A stretch of DNA of 64,000 nt from Clostridiaceae bacterium (GCA_016287385.1 JAEEWM010000013.1:1-64000), one strand, 5' to 3'. Positions 8,208 through 16,287 are shown, counted from the stretch's first letter. Made by a program: numbers and translations. The notes: a model not told the origin generated them from the letters alone.

Positions 8208-9086
8208 ATGAAAAACTTTAAGAAAATTATGGCTTTACTGCTTGCCGTTATGTTTGTTTTTTCACTGGCGGCTTGCGGTGAAAGCAGCGGTAACGGCGGT
8301 TCAAAAGGAAGCGCCCTGACTGCAAAGGTGATCGATATTCCGCTTTCAAGTGAAGAATATGCTTTTGCGGTAAACCCGAAGGATGAGGCGCTTTTGACGT
8401 CCGTTAACGCCTTCCTTGCCGAAATCAAAGAGAACGGCAAGTATGACGAAGTGATAGACCACTATTTCGGCGACGGCAAACCTGTCGAAATTGAGTCCGC
8501 GAAGGAAGATACCTCAAAAGACCAGCTGATCGTCATTACTGAGCCGGGATTTGAACCGTTTGAGTATACAAGCGGTAACAAATACGTAGGCATCGATATG
8601 GAATTTGCAAAAATGCTTGCAGATTATTTAGGAAAAGAGCTTGTTATTAAATCAATAGATTTTGATTCGATTTTCAACACTCTTAACAACGGCGATGCGG
8701 ATATCGGTATGGCGGGCATCACAATAAAACCCGACCGTGAATTGCTTGTTAAATTCAGCAATCCCTATTACAATGCCGCTCAAAAGCTCATAGTAAAAAG
8801 CGACGACACAAAATTCAACGATTGCAAGACCAAAGAGGATGTTGATAAAATTCTCCAAAGCTTTGATTCATCTGTAAAAATCGGCGTACAGACCGGTACA
8901 ACCGGAAATTTCTACGTAGAAGGCGACGATGATTTCGGATTTGCTAAACTGAATGCCAAGGCAGTCGGTTTTGCAACCGGTTCATTGGCGGTACAAGCTA
9001 TGATGAACGGCGACGTAAGCTATGTTATTATTGATGAAGCTCCGGCAAACTGCATTACAAAAGCAATCAACAAATTTGCCAACTGA
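8208..9086 (+). CDS. Polar amino-acid ABC transporter substrate-binding lipoprotein, apparently circularly permuted
   Basis: About 292 residues from the ATG at 8208, which has GAGGA 8 nt upstream; the in-frame ATG at 8193 overlaps this RBS. A lipoprotein signal ends at SLAAC (Cys23). Residues about 40-90 (VIDIPLSSEEYAFAVN through DHYFGDG) match the usual C-terminal end of family 3 binding proteins. Residues about 105-292 then start like a normal N-terminus (ITEPGFEPFEY, VGIDMEFAK) and stop at IDEAPANCITKAINK, where the missing C-terminal part would normally follow. The module order is therefore permuted. It sits upstream of its permease and ATPase genes; the exact amino acid is unknown. Confidence 0.9.
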   Translation: MKNFKKIMALLLAVMFVFSLAACGESSGNGGSKGSALTAKVIDIPLSSEEYAFAVNPKDEALLTSVNAFLAEIKENGKYDEVIDHYFGDGKPVEIESAKEDTSKDQLIVITEPGFEPFEYTSGNKYVGIDMEFAKMLADYLGKELVIKSIDFDSIFNTLNNGDADIGMAGITIKPDRELLVKFSNPYYNAAQKLIVKSDDTKFNDCKTKEDVDKILQSFDSSVKIGVQTGTTGNFYVEGDDDFGFAKLNAKAVGFATGSLAVQAMMNGDVSYVIIDEAPANCITKAINKFAN

Positions 9087-9106
9087 TTTCTATTTATCTT
9101 GATACC

Positions 9107-9132
9107 ATACCTCGCCCCAACGGCGAGGTATG
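9107..9132 (+). promoter_or_regulatory. Intercistronic hairpin between binding-protein and permease genes
   Basis: A perfect 11-bp stem (9107-9117/9122-9132) with a 4-nt loop and only a weak T tract. Such hairpins after binding-protein genes usually stabilise the upstream mRNA or partly terminate it, so that more binding protein than permease is made (inference). Confidence 0.7.
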
Positions 9133-9156
9133 ACTTTTATTATATGGAGAGACTTA

Positions 9157-9867
9157 ATGGGAAATTTTGGATTAAGATATCAATTGTTCAGGGAAGAATT
9201 GATAGATAAACAAGGGTACTTAAAGGTTCTTGAAGGATTAAAGAACACCGTTCTTATAGCCGTTGCAGGTCTTGTTATAGGAATAATAATCGGTATAATC
9301 ATCGCCTCAATCGAGGTAATGCCTAAATACAAAATAGTTCCGAGAATTCTTGACCGTATTTGCCGCGTCTATGTCGCTTTTTTCAGGGGCACGCCGCTTG
9401 TCGTTCAATTACTTGTCGGCTACTATGTTCTGCGCCCGCTGATGGGTATTACCGTAAACGCTATCGAATCGTGTATGATAATATACGGGCTTAACAGCGG
9501 CGCTTACGTATCTGAAATTATGCGCGGCGGTATCAACTCCGTTGATCCGGGGCAAATGGAAGCCGGCAGAGCAATAGGATTCAAGTACAGCACGACAATG
9601 TTTAAAATAATAATTCCACAAGCCGTAAAAAACATACTTCCCACACTCGGAAACGAGTTTATCGCACTTATTAAAGACACTTCAATAGTCAGCTTCGTCG
9701 GAGCGATGGATTTATACGTCGCGTTTAAATACATAGGCACAAACAATTACGAGTTTATGGTCCCCTATCTGGCGATGGCGCTGATATATATTGTCCTTGT
9801 TATGTTCATTTCATTACTTATAAAGTGGATGGAAAGGAGTCTGAAAAAGAGTGATAGAAGTAAATAA
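9157..9867 (+). CDS. Polar amino-acid ABC transporter permease
   Basis: About 236 residues from the ATG at 9157 (RBS GGAGA 6 nt upstream). An in-frame ATG at 9130 lies inside the intercistronic hairpin and is unlikely to be used. Seen: a His/Glu/Gln/Arg-type permease fold with about five membrane segments, the [10 protein letters not shown] motif, and the EAA loop [20 protein letters not shown] that contacts the ATPase. It overlaps the ATPase gene by 17 bp. Confidence 0.93.
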   Translation: MGNFGLRYQLFREELIDKQGYLKVLEGLKNTVLIAVAGLVIGIIIGIIIASIEVMPKYKIVPRILDRICRVYVAFFRGTPLVVQLLVGYYVLRPLMGITVNAIESCMIIYGLNSGAYVSEIMRGGINSVDPGQMEAGRAIGFKYSTTMFKIIIPQAVKNILPTLGNEFIALIKDTSIVSFVGAMDLYVAFKYIGTNNYEFMVPYLAMALIYIVLVMFISLLIKWMERSLKKSDRSK

Positions 9868-10609
9868 TCTTGTAAAAACATTTGATAAAAAGACAAATGT
9901 TCTGAAAGGCATCTCCTTAACCATACACGACGGTGAAAAAATCGCCATCATAGGTCCTTCCGGTTCGGGAAAATCAACCTTCCTTCGTTGCCTCAACTGT
10001 CTTGACGACCCTACCGACGGGCAGATTTTGTATAACGGCGTAGACTTGGTAAACCCAAAAGTTGATATTAACTTATATCGCCGCAAAATGTCTATGGTGT
10101 TTCAACAGTTCAATTTATTCAATAATAAAACCGTAATTGATAATATAATGCTCGCTCCGTTATATTTTGAAAAAAAGAATTGCAAAAAGGAAAACAAGAC
10201 GCGCGCCCAGGTAAAAAACGAAATACGGGAAAGAGCGCTCCAACTGCTTGATAAAATAGGACTTGCGGAAAAAGCCGACGTATATCCTTCAAAGCTCTCC
10301 GGCGGGCAGAAACAGCGTGTGGCTATCGTCCGCGCGCTTGCCATGAATCCGGACGTTATGCTCTTTGACGAGCCGACAAGCGCCCTTGACCCCGAAATGG
10401 TCGGCGAGGTGCTCGCCGTTATGAAACAGCTTGCCGCAAGCGGTATGACTATGGTAATAGTTACGCACGAAATGGGCTTCGCCCGCGAAGTCGCCGACAG
10501 AGTCCTCTTTATCGACGACGGAATAATTATGGAAGAGGGCACGCCGCAAGAGGTGTTTGAAAATCCAAAATGCGCGCGGCTTAAAGACTTCCTCAGCAAG
10601 GTTCTTTAA
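9851..10609 (+). CDS. Polar amino-acid ABC transporter ATP-binding protein (GlnQ type)
   Basis: 252 residues from a GTG start; GGAAAGGAG lies about 10 nt upstream. Walker [10 protein letters not shown], signature LSGGQKQRV, Walker [13 protein letters not shown] and the switch His in VTHEMGF are all intact. It powers the permease encoded just upstream. There is a Lys-rich insertion (around residues 100-115) in the helical region. Confidence 0.95.
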   Translation: MIEVNNLVKTFDKKTNVLKGISLTIHDGEKIAIIGPSGSGKSTFLRCLNCLDDPTDGQILYNGVDLVNPKVDINLYRRKMSMVFQQFNLFNNKTVIDNIMLAPLYFEKKNCKKENKTRAQVKNEIRERALQLLDKIGLAEKADVYPSKLSGGQKQRVAIVRALAMNPDVMLFDEPTSALDPEMVGEVLAVMKQLAASGMTMVIVTHEMGFAREVADRVLFIDDGIIMEEGTPQEVFENPKCARLKDFLSKVL

Positions 10610-10620
10610 TAAACAAAAAG

Positions 10621-10654
10621 CACAACCCCGATTAACACGAGGTTGTGTTTTTTT
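10621..10654 (+). terminator. Terminator of the amino-acid transporter operon
   Basis: A 7-bp stem CACAACC (10621-10627)/GGTTGTG (10641-10647) followed by seven T. It overlaps the end of the convergent ECF S gene. Confidence 0.85.
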
Positions 10655-11180
10655 ACAGTTTTTTCAGCTTTTCAACTTCTTTTTTCAGGGGCAGGTACAA
10701 AGGCACTATAAGTATGCCCATAAAAGAATTGCTCACGCCGTGCACAACATCAAACGGAATACCGGATATTATCCAGGCGATCATTCCTTTGAAATTCAGC
10801 CCGAACGCCCACGCCTGAAACGGCGCGTAAAGCGTTCCGTACAAGAAGCCGTGAGCGCCGCAAACAGCGATACAGCAAAGTGAAAGCCAAACAGGTTTAA
10901 GTCTGCGCGGTATCAGCATGGCCGCGCCCCAGAGAACAGCCCAAATGTACAGATACGGCACCCACCAGATGTTAAACCCGCAAAGTATGCCCTCCAAAAG
11001 AATGAAGACGTATACGGGGATAAGCGCTCTTACCCTGAAAAGCAGCGTATAAAGCACGGTGAGCATGCCGAGTATATGTACGTTCGGGAACACTTCCATA
11101 ACCTGCTTTGAGGCGAACATAAACGAGCCGAGCAATGCGTAAAGCACCGCCTCCGGCAGACTTATTATCGCTTTTTTCAT
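10653..11180 (-). CDS. ECF transporter S component, probably for cobalamin or a related corrinoid
   Basis: 175 residues with about five or six hydrophobic segments and no soluble domain, the size and shape of an ECF substrate-binding S component. The conserved GxPFDxxHGxxN-like segment (SGIPFDVVHGVSNSFMG) is visible near residue 140. Substrate assignment rests on context: it lies behind a DUF4430 lipoprotein under a cobalamin riboswitch (start/stop overlap 1 nt). It needs the shared EcfA1A2T module, found at 47.6-50.1 kb. Confidence 0.8.
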   Translation of the reverse strand: MKKAIISLPEAVLYALLGSFMFASKQVMEVFPNVHILGMLTVLYTLLFRVRALIPVYVFILLEGILCGFNIWWVPYLYIWAVLWGAAMLIPRRLKPVWLSLCCIAVCGAHGFLYGTLYAPFQAWAFGLNFKGMIAWIISGIPFDVVHGVSNSFMGILIVPLYLPLKKEVEKLKKL

Positions 11181-11656
11181 TACGCCGGCGTATATACGAA
11201 TGAATACTCCGCGCCCGCCTCTATTTCGGTAGCGGTGACACCGGTATTCGCGTACTCGCCGTTAATGTAAAACGCCCAATACGCTTTATCGAGATTGAAA
11301 TCGGCGCGTACGCCGTTCACCGTATCGACCATGAGTCCGTACTCACTGTCACTGCCGGAGATAAGACCGGCGTCAAGCAATGCGTCGCCAACGGTCTTTT
11401 TGTCGGTCTTAACAATGTAGTTTTCAGACTTCCCGCCGTCATAAGTAACGGTGAACTTAAACGAAGTCTCGCCCTCGCCGACTTCCTTCGGCTCGGCAGT
11501 CTTCACATCACCGGTCTGAGTTGAAGACGTTGTCGAACCGGTCTTTTTATCAGACTTGGCATTTCCGCACGAAGTCACACAAAGCGCCATAGCCGCAATA
11601 AGCACAAGTGTTATGATAAGCGCGGAGATTTTTACACAAAAATTCCTTTTTTTCAT
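11180..11656 (-). CDS. DUF4430 lipoprotein, putative corrinoid-binding surface protein
   Basis: 158 residues from the ATG at 11656, which has AAGGAG 8 nt upstream. The longer in-frame extension to 11791 runs through the riboswitch and is not coding. A lipoprotein signal ends near VTSC, followed by a Ser/Thr-rich linker and a DUF4430 domain (about 60-158), which resembles the C-terminal domain of transcobalamin. It probably captures corrinoid at the surface and passes it to the S component encoded downstream (inference from riboswitch and domain). Confidence 0.82.
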   Translation of the reverse strand: MKKRNFCVKISALIITLVLIAAMALCVTSCGNAKSDKKTGSTTSSTQTGDVKTAEPKEVGEGETSFKFTVTYDGGKSENYIVKTDKKTVGDALLDAGLISGSDSEYGLMVDTVNGVRADFNLDKAYWAFYINGEYANTGVTATEIEAGAEYSFVYTPA

Positions 11657-11681
11657 AAACATTTCTCCTTTATAATCTGTC

Positions 11682-11900
11682 GCGAAACATAGTCGGCGCT
11701 CGCAACTGCCGATATGGCGCTGTTTCGCTTTTCCGGCACAGGTCTTTCGACTTAAAGCATGCTTACCGACCTTCTCGGAAATTGCTTCCAATGGCGTTCA
11801 TCCCCTGCGGCGGAGATATACGGCAAACAATAATCGCTTATCACGGCGGCGTGCCCGTGCGGGGATTTCACCCGACTTCCCTTATGCCGAGGAATATTTT
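11682..11900 (-). ncRNA. Cobalamin riboswitch with downstream expression platform
   Basis: Read on the minus strand from about 11900: GGGAA followed by GGTGAAAWYCC-type GGGTGAAATCCCCGCAC, then a GCCATTGG element in place of GCCACTG, then the B12-box-like AGTCGAAAGACCTG and TGCCGG. These are the conserved core parts of cobalamin riboswitches. Downstream, GCGAAACA (11728-11721)/TGTTTCGC (11689-11682) pair just before the RBS, and this is the probable switching hairpin. It controls the DUF4430-ECF S operon. Confidence 0.88.
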
Positions 11901-11943
11901 ACCACAAAACCCGGATATTTGCCACAACAAATTACAAAAAAGC

Positions 11944-11974
11944 AAAAAAACGCGGGCGGATAATCTCCGCCCGC
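11944..11974 (-). terminator. Terminator of the lipoprotein gene at 11989
   Basis: A 9-bp GC-rich stem (11974-11966/11960-11952) followed on the minus strand by seven T. It lies 15 bp past the stop. Confidence 0.85.
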
Positions 11975-11988
11975 ATAATATGTGCGTA

Positions 11989-12543
11989 TCAGGTAAGCTC
12001 ATAGAGCTTCCAGATACCTTTTTCATTTGTAAATATCATATAACGCGTTTTATTGGTTGTTTTGCCGTCTTTATCCGTTACGCCAAGCTCTACCGTAACT
12101 CTGACTGCGTCTGTTACGTCACCCTCACCAATAACGCCGCCTTTTGCGACTTCGGCTTTAACCTCGCCTAAATTGCTTATCTTTTGGGTTTCACCGATTG
12201 TATACGTAACTTCGTATTCATTTCTGACGTTCTCCGGCAGTACCATATCCACCGAACGCTCTTCAATCTTCTGCCTGTCGCCGAATTTTGAACTCAAAAG
12301 CTCCTTCATCGTTTCCTTGTCACCGCTGACGATGGCTGTCATTGCGATATCCGCGGCTTCGGAAGCTTCATCTGTTTTGATGGCGTCAAACGGCTCTTCA
12401 CGCTTTGATGGACTGCCGTTTTCGCCGGAAGCGTACTTTTCCTTTTCAGCGCCGCAAGCCGCCGTACAGAGCACAAACACAAATGCGAGTAAAACCGATA
12501 TAATCAGATAGAATATTCTCTTTTTCAAGCAAACTGATTTCAT
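11989..12543 (-). CDS. Lipoprotein paralogue of the adjacent zinc-ribbon family
   Basis: 184 residues. A lipoprotein signal ends at CTAACG (Cys29). The C-terminal part (about 65-184) is homologous by eye to the C-terminal domain of the zinc-ribbon proteins encoded just upstream: KFGDRQK against RYGDKDD, then a TYTIGETQKISN/TFKVKGTEKVKK-like block, GGVIGEGDVTDAV against GGVLDEKDVKKAV, and a closing EKGIWKLYELT against EKGSWKLYDFN. The shared domain is thus attached here to a lipid anchor, not a zinc ribbon. Function unknown. Confidence 0.75.
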   Translation of the reverse strand: MKSVCLKKRIFYLIISVLLAFVFVLCTAACGAEKEKYASGENGSPSKREEPFDAIKTDEASEAADIAMTAIVSGDKETMKELLSSKFGDRQKIEERSVDMVLPENVRNEYEVTYTIGETQKISNLGEVKAEVAKGGVIGEGDVTDAVRVTVELGVTDKDGKTTNKTRYMIFTNEKGIWKLYELT

Positions 12544-12605
12544 TATAAATTTTCCCTTTATTTATTTGAAAGTGCGGGGTCGTTCAGAAAACGACCCCTT
12601 TGAAA

Positions 12606-13445
12606 TTACCAGTCGTAATAGTCGCCGTAATCTTCGTCGTCATCGTAGTAGTCATAATCTTCTTCATCGTCGTCATCGAAGTAGTCGTAATCTTCATCGT
12701 CATCATCGTAGTAGTCGTAGTCTTCATCATCGTCATCGAAGTAGTCGTAATCTTCTTCTTCGTCGTCATCGTAGTATTCCTCCGGCGTGAAGATACCGGA
12801 ACTCTTATTCTTCGCCAGATACTCTACCTCGTAATATGAGCCGAAGTATTTCCACTTGCCCTTTTCCTTTGTGAATACCACCCACGATGTATTTCTGCCG
12901 CCGTCACCGGTTTTCTTTTCCTTATAAGTAACGGTTATTTTAACTTTTTTAGCGGCTTTAATATAATCGCTGTCTTCGTCGGTATTGTTTTTAATATACT
13001 TTTTAATCGCCTTCAATTCGGAAGAGGAAACTTTTTTGGCTTCTTTGATTTTATAGCTGATTTTATACTTGTCTTGCTCATCATCGTCATCATCGCCAAC
13101 CATACTTTCCGCCGCTTCTTCTCTGTCTTCCTCGTCCTCGCCGTACCTTATGCTGAGCACCTTTGCAAGCGCCGAGGATTTAGACTTCTTCATGGCGCTG
13201 TAATATTTCCTCGCGGCGCCCTTCGCACCGGTAAAGTTTGAAATAGCGATAATGCCGGAAACAACAATGATAGCGGCAACAATAAGCGCAATAGCCGGTT
13301 TTATAAATTTCTTTATTCCGCCTGCGCGCTTAACTGAAGCGCCGTCTTCGGCAACGTCAGCCGCACCGAACGGCGTGCCGCAATTACCGCATACGAAGGC
13401 GGCGTCGTCCGCCTGAGCGCCGCAGTTAGTGCAGAATTTTGACAT
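12606..13445 (-). CDS. Zinc-ribbon membrane protein with acidic tyrosine-rich repeat tail
   Basis: 279 residues. An N-terminal zinc ribbon (CTNC and CGNC, Cys6-23) is followed by one membrane helix (about 47-70), a family-specific domain like its paralogues (to about 215), and a tail of roughly 55 residues made of 10-residue units DDDDEDYDYF/Y. RBS AAAGGTGAG precedes the ATG. The orientation suggests that the zinc ribbon is cytoplasmic and the rest outside. The tail would be strongly negative; binding of cations or basic surfaces is speculation. Confidence 0.78.
   Translation of the reverse strand: MSKFCTNCGAQADDAAFVCGNCGTPFGAADVAEDGASVKRAGGIKKFIKPAIALIVAAIIVVSGIIAISNFTGAKGAARKYYSAMKKSKSSALAKVLSIRYGEDEEDREEAAESMVGDDDDDEQDKYKISYKIKEAKKVSSSELKAIKKYIKNNTDEDSDYIKAAKKVKITVTYKEKKTGDGGRNTSWVVFTKEKGKWKYFGSYYEVEYLAKNKSSGIFTPEEYYDDDEEEDYDYFDDDDEDYDYYDDDDEDYDYFDDDDEEDYDYYDDDEDYGDYYDW
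12609..12780 (-). repeat. Coding minisatellite, 30-bp unit
   Basis: At least four degenerate 30-bp units encode DDDDEDYDYF/Y in the 3' end of the zinc-ribbon gene. Units differ at third positions and in F/Y choice, and one carries an extra Glu codon, so the tract has been changing by repeat gain and point mutation. Confidence 0.85.
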
Positions 13446-13506
13446 ATAAATCTCACCTTTCTAATCAGAATGATTTAACATTTCAGGTTTTATTACGATT
13501 CGCGAA

Positions 13507-14172
13507 TCAATCGTCATCGTCATCGCCGCTATAATATCCGTAATACTTCCATTTGCCGTTTTCTTTTGTCATTATCACCTTTTTGGTAACTGTATGATAA
13601 TCACCCTTATACAAACCGCTTTTTTCTTTGGTGGTTTTAACCCTTGTGGTAACCTGAACTTTAACGATTTTTGCATCGGATACGTAATCCTCATCCTCAT
13701 CGAATCTTTCTGCGATGCTCTCCTGAATATCCTCAAGTTCATCCGAAGGCATATCCTTTACGCCTTTTATCTTATAAGTAATTTTATATTTTTTGGACTC
13801 GCTGTTTGTCAGGTAAAAATCAAGTTCCTTAGCCGATTTTTTTCTTGCGCTTTCCTTTTCGCCGTAGCGAATACTTAAAACCGAAGCCAGCTTATCGGCT
13901 TTACCGTTTATGCCGGCGTTCAGACCTTTGCGAACCGCTCCCTTAACACCGACAGACTGAAAAATCTTAAGTGCGCCGAGAGCCAAAGCCAAAACAACAA
14001 TAACAGATATAACCGGGACAAGTATCTTTTTTAATACGCCTGACGCTTTACCCGAAGCCGGATCCTGAACAGCGGCTTCAACCGGAGCCGCGCCGAACGG
14101 AGTACCGCAATTACCGCAAACAAAGGCGGCGTCATCCGCTTGTGCGCCGCAGTTAGTACAGAATTTTGACAT
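13507..14172 (-). CDS. Zinc-ribbon membrane protein, paralogue
   Basis: 221 residues, starting at MSKFC (14172) by alignment with both neighbours; an upstream in-frame ATG at 14190 is possible. An N-terminal zinc ribbon (CTNC/CGNC) is followed by one membrane helix (about 45-65) and then the shared domain with KYKITYKIKGVKDM and a closing KENGKWKYYGYY block. It ends in a short acidic DDDDD tail, a minimal version of the neighbour's repeat. It is part of a tandem family on one strand. Confidence 0.76.
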   Translation of the reverse strand: MSKFCTNCGAQADDAAFVCGNCGTPFGAAPVEAAVQDPASGKASGVLKKILVPVISVIVVLALALGALKIFQSVGVKGAVRKGLNAGINGKADKLASVLSIRYGEKESARKKSAKELDFYLTNSESKKYKITYKIKGVKDMPSDELEDIQESIAERFDEDEDYVSDAKIVKVQVTTRVKTTKEKSGLYKGDYHTVTKKVIMTKENGKWKYYGYYSGDDDDD

Positions 14173-14242
14173 ATCCTTCACACCTTTCATTAAATAAATA
14201 TTTCGCCTCGCCCGAAAGCGAGGCGAAATCGCCGATCAGTAA

Positions 14243-14842
14243 TCAGTTGAAGTCATAAAGTTTCCAAGAGCCCTTCTCTTTCGTCATAGTAAGACGAATG
14301 GTACTGGTATCTTTATCACCTGTGTCTTTATCCTTAGTAGTAACCTCGATTTTAACTTTAACTGCCTTTTTAACATCTTTTTCATCAAGTACGCCACCGT
14401 TGGCAACTGCTTCTTTTATGTCTTTAAGGTCATCTTTTTTAACCTTTTCGGTACCTTTAACCTTAAAGGTGACTTTTACATCGTCATCATCAAGAGCTAA
14501 GTATTTGGCGTAGGTTTCTCTGTCATCCTTATCACCGTATCTCGCGCTGAGCATTTTAGCGACAGTCTTCTCATTGCCCTTGATCATTGCCTTCATGGTT
14601 TTCTTCGCGGCCTTTTTAGCGCCGCCGCCGAAAATGCTGATGCAAAGAATTATAGCAAGAATGGCAGCAACAGCGGCAATTATCGGTTTGATGTACTTCT
14701 GCAAGCCGGAAGCCGCAGGGGCAACGCCTGCCGCCGGGGTAGTGTTATCCGCACCCGCGGATTCAAACGGTGTACCGCAGCTGCCGCACACCATAGCGGC
14801 GTCATCAGCCTGAGCGCCGCAATTTGCACAAAATTTTGACAT
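14243..14842 (-). CDS. Zinc-ribbon membrane protein, paralogue without acidic tail
   Basis: 199 residues from MSKFC (14842). A zinc ribbon (CANC/CGSC) is followed by an Ala/Pro linker, a membrane helix (about 52-72) and the shared C-terminal domain ending KEKGSWKLYDFN. It is the closest relative of the lipoprotein at 11989. There is no acidic tail, so this is probably the ancestral domain length. Function unknown. Confidence 0.76.
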   Translation of the reverse strand: MSKFCANCGAQADDAAMVCGSCGTPFESAGADNTTPAAGVAPAASGLQKYIKPIIAAVAAILAIILCISIFGGGAKKAAKKTMKAMIKGNEKTVAKMLSARYGDKDDRETYAKYLALDDDDVKVTFKVKGTEKVKKDDLKDIKEAVANGGVLDEKDVKKAVKVKIEVTTKDKDTGDKDTSTIRLTMTKEKGSWKLYDFN

Positions 14843-14951
14843 TTGAGTTTCCACCTTTCAAAAAAATTTTTGTATGTACAAAATAATGTAACCGAATCAG
14901 TTCGCTCAAGTCCGTAGGAGCGTCGGTAAAAAAGATTTTTACAAGAGGTGT

Positions 14952-15650
14952 TTACCCGAGTTTCGCGCCGCACTGGGTGCAGAAAAGAGAATCGGGTTCA
15001 AGTTCAGCGCCGCAGGCGGGGCATCTTTTTACCGCGGGGGCAACGGGCTCAACCGGAGCCGCGGGAGCGGCGATGGGTTCAACGGGAGCTGCCGGAGCGG
15101 CGGGAGTTGCCGGTGCGGCAGGTACGACAGGAGCAACCGGTGCGACAGGCGCAGCGGGGGTAACCGGAGCCGCAGGTGCCGCAGACGCCAAAACAACCGT
15201 CATTGCCTGACCGCAGGAAGTGCAGAAACGCATATTCTTATCAATCATCGCGCCGCAGGCGGGGCATTTAACCATATTCGGATCGGCAACTGCGGGAGCG
15301 GACATTCTGTTGCCGCAGGCGTTACAGAACTGTGCTCCGACAGGAACCTCGGCTCCGCATTTTTCACAGTGCGTAATGCCTTTTATATCCTTTATCTGCT
15401 GTCTGTATTCAGCGATTTTCGACTCGGAATCGGCAACCGCGGCCACCATGCCTGCAAACTCGCTGTCACAATTATTCCTGTACTTTGCGTAAAAAAGTTT
15501 ACCGATTTGAAGATAGGTGCTGTTTATCTTCTTTTCCTCATCGGAAATCATACCGTTTATTCTTGCAACATCGGTCATATTTTTAGTCTTTTGAACAACG
15601 CTCTGCGTGCCCTGGGAAATCTTTTTACCTAAATCATCGAAAAATGCCAT
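14952..15650 (-). CDS. Multi-zinc-ribbon protein with N-terminal coiled coil and Ala-Pro linker
   Basis: 232 residues from the ATG at 15650 (GGAGG 7 nt upstream). The N-terminal 90 residues are helical (FFDDLGKKISQGTQSVVQ, then a segment with EEKKINSTYLQIGKLF). Two zinc ribbons follow (CEKC/CNAC and CPAC/CTSC), then a roughly 50-residue Ala/Pro/Val linker and a third ribbon (CPAC/CTQC). No membrane segment is seen. It heads the tandem zinc-ribbon gene family but has a different core. Confidence 0.8.
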   Translation of the reverse strand: MAFFDDLGKKISQGTQSVVQKTKNMTDVARINGMISDEEKKINSTYLQIGKLFYAKYRNNCDSEFAGMVAAVADSESKIAEYRQQIKDIKGITHCEKCGAEVPVGAQFCNACGNRMSAPAVADPNMVKCPACGAMIDKNMRFCTSCGQAMTVVLASAAPAAPVTPAAPVAPVAPVVPAAPATPAAPAAPVEPIAAPAAPVEPVAPAVKRCPACGAELEPDSLFCTQCGAKLG

Positions 15651-15993
15651 AATAATCCTCCGTATGTGTCTATATTGTATAGTCGCCACAACCGATATAC
15701 CAAGTCATGTGCTTTACAATAATAATTATATATTATGAATATGTAAATTGCAACGGTTTTTTTATGAAATAACAGCCTTTTTCGGTTAAATTACAAAAAC
15801 GAAATGCAACCCGCACAAAAAATATTATATATATTTATTAAGTTTGCCCGATACGGTATTAAAGAAGCACGCACGCGGGCTTTGCGACCGTTCACCGAAA
15901 GGTCGCAATTTTGCTGAGCAAAACCGCCCTGTTCAAATCTCTCCTCTGCTTTACAAAATATTAAAAGCACCCGAAAAGGGGTGCTTTTAATAT
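15651..15993. other. 343-bp gene-free stretch with small palindromes
   Basis: No plausible gene. It holds the AT-rich leader of the zinc-ribbon gene, a TTGCGACC/GGTCGCAA hairpin (about 15883-15909), an adjoining TTTTGCTGAGCAAAA palindrome, an inverted copy of a tRNA-Ser fragment (15931-15945) and the tRNA terminator. Confidence 0.6.
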
Positions 15994-16017
15994 TGGCGGA
16001 GTAGGAGAGATTTGAAC
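15931..16017. repeat. 15-bp inverted repeat copying the T-arm/3' end of tRNA-Ser(GCU)
   Basis: GTTCAAATCTCTCCT occurs at 15931-15945 on the plus strand. The identical sequence, read on the minus strand at 16017-16003, is part of tRNA-Ser. In a read-through transcript the two would pair around the terminator. Confidence 0.8.
15963..15988 (-). terminator. Terminator of the tRNA-Ser pair
   Basis: A 10-bp stem (AAAAGCACCC 15963-15972 with GGGTGCTTTT 15979-15988) 5 bp past the CCA end of tRNA-Ser on the minus strand. Confidence 0.75.
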
Positions 16018-16083
16018 TCTCGCGCCGGTTGCCCGACCTACTCCCTTAGCAGGGGAGCCTCGTCACCACTTGAGTACTACTCC
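15994..16083 (-). tRNA. tRNA-Ser (anticodon GCU)
   Basis: A 90-nt class II tRNA. The acceptor GGAGTAG/CTACTCC pairs perfectly, discriminator G, CCA encoded (15996-15994). The anticodon loop reads CTGCTAA, the long variable arm is present, and the T-loop is TTCAAAT. Confidence 0.97.
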
Positions 16084-16130
16084 ATAATGATAAACATCAT
16101 AAACAATATATTAACTTCCGAGATATCTTT

Positions 16131-16219
16131 TGGCGGAGAGGATGGGATTCGAACCCATGTGGCATCGCTGCCAAACGGTTTTCAAGACCGCCTCGTTATG
16201 ACCGCTTCGATACCTCTCC
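16131..16219 (-). tRNA. tRNA-Ser (anticodon UGA)
   Basis: An 89-nt class II tRNA. The acceptor GGAGAGG/CCTCTCC pairs perfectly, discriminator G, CCA encoded. The anticodon loop is CTTGAAA, with a long variable arm and T-loop TTCGAAT. It is the first gene of a two-tRNA minus-strand unit. Confidence 0.97.
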
Positions 16220-16232
16220 GTGTGACCAAATC

Positions 16233-16261
16233 ATTTTAACACAAACACCTTGAATTGTCAA
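16233..16261 (-). promoter_or_regulatory. Promoter of the tRNA-Ser pair
   Basis: Minus-strand TTGACA (16261-16256), 17-bp spacer, TAAAAT (16238-16233), 13 bp before the tRNA. Confidence 0.75.
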
Positions 16262-16287
16262 CACTACAATTATCAAAACTAAAAAGA

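Noticed and set aside
11657-11791. N-terminal extension of the DUF4430 protein
   Set aside because: The extra codons run through the cobalamin riboswitch; a good RBS supports the start at 11656.
12566-12839. Plus-strand frames rich in Arg/His/Ser or Val/Ile opposite the acidic repeat
   Set aside because: They are the complement of the Asp/Tyr codon repeat and have no independent support.
14948-15210. Plus-strand Gly/Ala-rich, collagen-like frame
   Set aside because: It is the antisense of the Ala-Pro linker of the zinc-ribbon protein.
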